Shown here in pieces: positions 12,887 to 16,584 of a stretch of DNA of 16,584 nt. Below the pieces are notes generated by a model. That model did no database searches. It saw only the letters and a list, made by a program, of their open reading frames with translations, and was not told where the DNA came from. The DNA is from CAZNVB01 sp964651495. Its GTDB lineage: Bacteria > Acidobacteriota > Aminicenantia > Aminicenantales > UBA8522. The position numbers were made by a program, and so were the translations under genes. Each line of letters starts with the position of its first letter. Positions within the stretch are counted from its first letter, which is position 1. The DNA is taken from assembly GCA_964651495.1 (NCBI GenBank), contig CAZYWP010000064.1, forward strand, positions 1 to 16,584, read 5' to 3'.

Positions 12887-14767
12887 TCAGGACTTGATGA
12901 AGGTGACGGGACGCTCCCTGTCCTTGTTTTCCACGAGGATTCTACCATCCCCCAGATGGAAAGTCAATTTGTCGCCTTCCACCGTCCCTCTCTCCTTGTC
13001 GATGAGGCTGGGGTTCCCGATCAGCACAATGGTTTCTTTATCAAGGTCGTAAAGAGCCTCCGCCCCTTTCCCCTGTCTGGTCCCCTCCGTGATCATCACC
13101 CGCCCCCTGGCTTCGATTTTCTCGATTTCTCCTTTCTCTTCCCGGAGATAGACGATGATGGCGTCCGAATTTAGGCCGACCTTTTGGGTTTTAAGCCAGG
13201 CGTCCTGATCAAAGGTCAGAAGCCGGCTTTCCGAAGCATAGCCCATACGCTTTCCTCCGACCTCGATACGTTCTTCTTTTTTCTCTTCTTTCCTGGGAAC
13301 ATAAGGAAACGCCGCTCGAACGCTTCCCTGGCCGGAGATCTCTCCGCTGCCCCTCCAGACGGTCAGTTCGTCGGCCGACAGAATTTGCTTACCCTGCCAC
13401 ATGCGCGCGCTCCCTCTTATGATTAAACGTTTGTCGGCCGGGTCTGATCTCATTCTCTGGGCCGTGATAAAAACCGGCTGGCCGCCGGAAAAAAATCCGG
13501 TCTGCGCGGGCTGTTTCGCCCCGACTTTGAGTACAACCTTGACATCCCCCACGGCGTCGATCCTCTCGGAGCGGGGGATAAGAGTGATCTCCCCGGCTAT
13601 CACCTCGCTGTCGGGAGAGTCGATCCGCGCCTCTCCGCCCTCAGTTGCCTTGACCGATAGACGATCCCCCTGGCCTTCAACGAAAATTTCCTTTCCCGAT
13701 ATCAGACGTACCAGCTCGGAATCCTTGCCGCGCTCAGTCAGGCTGGCCCTGTCCACGGCCCAGAACTCTCTCAACCCGCCCCCGCGGTCGAAGACAAACT
13801 TCATTTCCCCTGACCAGGCCTGGAGGAGGCCCCCGTCGGCAGGGGCTGAATTCAGGAAACATCTCCCCCTGGCCTCCACGGCATGAATCTTGTGCATGTT
13901 CAGGAAGGCCCGCAGAGAGACCTCGTCGGCCTTAATCTCTCTTGTCTTTGCCGCGGCCAGAAGGAGCCCCTTTCCCGGCGTCGGCGCCGCCGCTTCCTCG
14001 ACGAGATCGACCTTGACGTCTCCCGTTAGAAAGACCTGACTGACATACTGTTCGTCTTCGGTCAGCATGAACCGGAGGGCTTCGCACCGGCCGGAGCTCT
14101 GATCCCAGGAAAAGGTCACATTTCCCCGGGCATCTCCCGTCTTCAACGGCCGGCTGTAAGTGAACACTTCGCCCGCGGCGATAAAAGGCGATGGACTCTC
14201 GGAATCGTCGGCCAGCCGGATTTCGACCTGGCCCTCAAGGCTCAAGAAATCGTCCTTGAACGAATAGGTCATCCGGGCCGCTGTCCCGGCTAGCCTGGGG
14301 GAGAAAAATCGTACGCCTTTGTCTGTGGCCAGAATCCCGGTGCTGTCATGATAGGTAAAAAAGTCGGACTCGACGGTGAGCCGCCCGTATTTGAGCCTGG
14401 CCTGGCCCTCGATCGAGGCATCCGTCCAGTCCTTGTCGTAAGAAACCTTTTGTCCGAACAACAGGATTTCTTCTCCCCCCTCTTTGCCGATTTGTCGGAT
14501 TTCGACATTCCCCTCGAGATGGTTGCTGTTGTCATCGCCGGCAAAATGCCTGGCCGCTTTGACCTGGATGGTCCGCTCTCCCCGGTATTCAAAATGTTCG
14601 ATGCCTTCCTGTCTTTCCACTTTTTCCGTGGTGATCTCTTCCACTTTCGGCGGAACCACCGACGGCATTCGGCGGTGGGAAAGAAAGTACCAGATGATCA
14701 CGAGGACGACCGCGGCCAGAGTGAGGGCAACGCTGACTCTCAGAATTCTCGTCAGGGGCATCTTCAT
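12887..14767 (-). CDS. LptC-LptA fusion, periplasmic LPS bridge protein
   Basis: This single frame covers what are usually two genes. The 626-aa product starts with a membrane helix (about 8-29) and a periplasmic LptC-like beta-jellyroll (about 45-190: 'HFEYRGERTIQVKAARHFAG', 'LEGNVEIRQ', 'VSYDKDWTDASIEGQARLKYG'). A long OstA/LptA-like stretch fills the rest. Its last part is classic LptA: 'GKGAEALYDLDKETIVLIG' and 'GTVEGDKLTFHLGDGRILVE' (roughly 560-615). LptC (about 190 aa) plus LptA (about 185 aa) would make about 375, so some 250 residues are extra OstA-like material. ATG 14767 has a Shine-Dalgarno (GGGGGAG, 14775-14781) 7 nt upstream, overlapping the recJ stop. A second ATG is two codons on. 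There is no internal stop or sign of a joining error. The position directly before lptB supports the role. Confidence 0.83.
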   Translation of the reverse strand: MKMPLTRILRVSVALTLAAVVLVIIWYFLSHRRMPSVVPPKVEEITTEKVERQEGIEHFEYRGERTIQVKAARHFAGDDNSNHLEGNVEIRQIGKEGGEEILLFGQKVSYDKDWTDASIEGQARLKYGRLTVESDFFTYHDSTGILATDKGVRFFSPRLAGTAARMTYSFKDDFLSLEGQVEIRLADDSESPSPFIAAGEVFTYSRPLKTGDARGNVTFSWDQSSGRCEALRFMLTEDEQYVSQVFLTGDVKVDLVEEAAAPTPGKGLLLAAAKTREIKADEVSLRAFLNMHKIHAVEARGRCFLNSAPADGGLLQAWSGEMKFVFDRGGGLREFWAVDRASLTERGKDSELVRLISGKEIFVEGQGDRLSVKATEGGEARIDSPDSEVIAGEITLIPRSERIDAVGDVKVVLKVGAKQPAQTGFFSGGQPVFITAQRMRSDPADKRLIIRGSARMWQGKQILSADELTVWRGSGEISGQGSVRAAFPYVPRKEEKKEERIEVGGKRMGYASESRLLTFDQDAWLKTQKVGLNSDAIIVYLREEKGEIEKIEARGRVMITEGTRQGKGAEALYDLDKETIVLIGNPSLIDKERGTVEGDKLTFHLGDGRILVENKDRERPVTFIKS

Positions 14768-14780
14768 CGAGTCTCTCCCC

Positions 14781-16472
14781 CTATTCCCCGATGTCTTCAA
14801 CGGAGAGGCTGAGCTTTTCTTCCCCCAGGAAGGTGGAGGTCTGCAGGGAATAGACGAGGCTGATGACCGCACCTTTCCGGATCTCGGACGCGTATTCTCC
14901 CTTGTTCCAACCCAAGGCTTCGAACGTCTTCCCGTCCTGCCTGGCCAGAAATTTGAGATGTCTGTCCTTGATGAGCTGCGGCGGGCCGGCGACTTCCACG
15001 TCCCGGCTGAGCAGGATGGGTTTCGGGTTGCCCACTCCGAAGGGCGCCAGGCGGAAGAGATGCTCGATGAATGAGACGTCGATAGCGGAGAATCCAAGCT
15101 CGGCGTCCACCATGATTTTTTTCTGCAGGTCTTCGTCCCTGAGCCGGGTTTGAACGACGCGATTGATCCTCTGTTTGAGCTCTTCCATCCTGTCCCGTTG
15201 GAGGACGCAGCCGATGGCCAGGGTGTGCCCCCCGTAATCCAGAAAAACATCCCGGCACTCATCCAGGCATTCAATCAGGGAAAACCGGCTGATGCTCCGC
15301 CCCGAGCCATGCGCTTTGCCGTCCTCGTAGGAGAAAAGCAACACCGGCCGATAAAAAGCGTCTTTCAGTTTGGAGGCCACTATTCCGATAACTCCGCGAT
15401 GCCAGGTCTCGCATCCGAGGACGAGGAGGCGATAGCGTTTTTCCAGGGAGTTGTTTTTAATCCTGCTCAGGGCCTGACGAAAAATTCGATCTTCCTCCCC
15501 TTGCCTCTTAGTGTTAAGCTCACCCAGCCAGGCGGCCAGCTTTGCTGACTCCTCCCGGCTCGCGGTGAAAAAGAGCCGGACGGCGTCATCGGCGGCTCCC
15601 ATCCTCCCAGCCGCGTTGATCCGCGGGGCGATCCGGAAGCCGACATCTCCCTCCGTGATCTTCCGGCCGTCGAGGCTGCAGTTCTCGAGCAGGCTCTTCA
15701 GCCCGATGTTGGACACGCTCTCCAACCCCCGCAGGCCCTGTTTAACCAGAAGCCTGTTCTCGCCGCGCAGCTCGGCCACGTCGGCGATCGTCCCGATCGC
15801 CACCATCTTGGCGTAATGGGGCAGCGATGACCGCCTTCCTTCTTTCTCCAGAAGAGCTTGGAGCAGCTTGAAGACGACGCCCACCCCGGCCAGATTCCGA
15901 TAAGGATACGCGGACTCCGGAAGCACAGGGTTGAGAACGGCCACCGCATCCGGGATGGCCTCGCCCGGGAGGTGATGGTCAGTGATGATGACATCCAGGC
16001 CTTCCTGCCTGGCCCGCTCGGCAAAGGCGACCGCTTTGATCCCGCAGTCGACACTGATGATCAGGCGGGCGTTTTTCTCCCTGGCGATCTGGATGTGTTC
16101 CTCCTTGAGTCCGTACCCTTCTTTGAGTCTCTGGGGGATGAAATAGTCGACTTCTCCCCCCAGAGACCTGAGCGCTTTCATCAGGATGACGACCGAGAGC
16201 ACGCCGTCCACGTCATAGTCGCCGAAGATCAAGATTTTCTCTTTGCCCCGGATGGCCTCCCGGATTTTCTCCACCGCTTTCTCCATGCCGGCCATGAGGA
16301 AAGGGTCATGCAAATGGTCGAATGTCCCGAAGAGAAAAATCTCCGCCTCTTGCGGGGTCAGGATATTCCGGTTTGTCAGTATCCTGGCGATCGGCAGCGG
16401 GATGCCGAGCTCGGCGGAGAGGACGTCCGCCTCCGGCCGGGGGGGTGCGATGGACCACCTCAATCTGCTCAT
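14781..16472 (-). CDS. recJ: RecJ, single-strand-specific 5'-3' DNA exonuclease
   Basis: RecJ degrades single-stranded DNA 5' to 3' in recombination and mismatch repair. The 563-aa product, close to the E. coli 577, has the DHH motifs in order: GDYDVDG (about 84-90), 'SVDCGI' (140-145), TDHHLPG (about 164-170), 'NLAGVGVVFKL', and 'APRINAAGRMG' (about 282-292). The DHHA1 domain follows with 'HRGVIGIVASKL' and GGHTLAIG (about 414-421). An OB-fold closes the protein. I chose ATG 16472 for its family-like N-terminus ('MSRLRWSIAPPRPEADVLS'). The frame is open 29 codons further to 16559, across a promoter-like sequence. Neither start has a clear Shine-Dalgarno. It appears to be the first gene of the minus-strand operon, 13 nt before lptC/A. 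Confidence 0.94.
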   Translation of the reverse strand: MSRLRWSIAPPRPEADVLSAELGIPLPIARILTNRNILTPQEAEIFLFGTFDHLHDPFLMAGMEKAVEKIREAIRGKEKILIFGDYDVDGVLSVVILMKALRSLGGEVDYFIPQRLKEGYGLKEEHIQIAREKNARLIISVDCGIKAVAFAERARQEGLDVIITDHHLPGEAIPDAVAVLNPVLPESAYPYRNLAGVGVVFKLLQALLEKEGRRSSLPHYAKMVAIGTIADVAELRGENRLLVKQGLRGLESVSNIGLKSLLENCSLDGRKITEGDVGFRIAPRINAAGRMGAADDAVRLFFTASREESAKLAAWLGELNTKRQGEEDRIFRQALSRIKNNSLEKRYRLLVLGCETWHRGVIGIVASKLKDAFYRPVLLFSYEDGKAHGSGRSISRFSLIECLDECRDVFLDYGGHTLAIGCVLQRDRMEELKQRINRVVQTRLRDEDLQKKIMVDAELGFSAIDVSFIEHLFRLAPFGVGNPKPILLSRDVEVAGPPQLIKDRHLKFLARQDGKTFEALGWNKGEYASEIRKGAVISLVYSLQTSTFLGEEKLSLSVEDIGE

Positions 16473-16487
16473 CTTCGGGGCCAATTT

Positions 16488-16493
16488 ATCATA
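16488..16493 (-). promoter_or_regulatory. Possible -10 element upstream of recJ
   Basis: TATGAT (5 of 6 to the -10 consensus) lies 15 nt before the chosen recJ ATG on the minus strand, inside an A/T-rich patch that stands out from its GC-rich surroundings. No good -35 is found at 16-18 nt spacing. If used, transcription would begin about 8-10 nt before the start codon. It is the only promoter-like sequence at the head of the eleven-gene minus-strand run. Confidence 0.3.
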
Positions 16494-16584
16494 TTCCACC
16501 CGATTCAACAATAAGGCTCCGGTATGGAGTTCGTCAGCCCGCTCGTTTCCCCGGTTCATCCGGTTGCGTTGACGGACGGGAAAG

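Noticed and set aside
16473..16559. 29-codon N-terminal extension of RecJ from the ATG at 16559
   Set aside because: It crosses an A/T-rich promoter-like patch and does not look like the usual RecJ N-terminus. It cannot be fully excluded.
16569..16584. TTGACG at 16569-16574 as the -35 of a divergent plus-strand promoter
   Set aside because: The window ends before a -10 could be seen, and no gene is visible there.
1..16584. CRISPR array, tRNA, rRNA, prophage, transposase or defence genes
   Set aside because: No regularly spaced repeats, no recognisable RNA genes, and all coding space is taken by housekeeping families.

Overview
The window is a gene-dense piece of a Gram-negative (diderm) bacterial chromosome, roughly 60% GC by eye. 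It holds two long, tightly packed operons that converge near position 5765. Diderm status follows from a complete Tol-Pal set and from LPS-transport genes (lptB and a fused lptC/lptA). HPr kinase beside sigma-54, long-form HPF, RapZ and a mannose-family EIIA points away from Enterobacteria. It suggests a deep-branching lineage, for example Acidobacteriota or Aminicenantes; that placement is inference from gene content only.

Plus strand, 187-5769: tolQ, tolR, a tolA/tonB-like gene, tolB, pal and cpoB (ybgF), followed by ssb and a small cupin of the type II mannose-6-phosphate isomerase family. Most junctions overlap by 4-11 nt. The only real gap, 126 nt between tolB and pal, carries a near-consensus promoter, so pal can be transcribed separately. 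An imperfect palindrome of a dispersed-repeat type lies just upstream of tolQ (27-90), followed by a promoter-like sequence.

Minus strand, read from 16472 down to 5762: recJ, fused lptC-lptA, lptB, rpoN, hpf, ptsN, hprK, rapZ, an EIIA-Man gene, ptsH and ptsI. This is an extended version of the known lptC-lptA-lptB-rpoN-hpf-ptsN-rapZ-HPr neighbourhood. Gaps are at most 28 nt and several genes overlap, so a single long transcript is likely. The PTS part has Enzyme I, HPr, two EIIA proteins and HPr kinase but no EIIB or EIIC here, which looks like a regulatory phosphorelay rather than a sugar importer.

There is no CRISPR array, rRNA, tRNA, prophage, transposase or secretion cassette, and no gene-free stretch longer than about 190 nt. 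I see no wholly new system. The most unusual points are a short HPr kinase that has only the catalytic domain and has Ser where the family normally has a conserved His, a 626-residue membrane-anchored LptC-LptA fusion, the EIIB/EIIC-free PTS set, and the palindromic repeat at the head of the tol operon.
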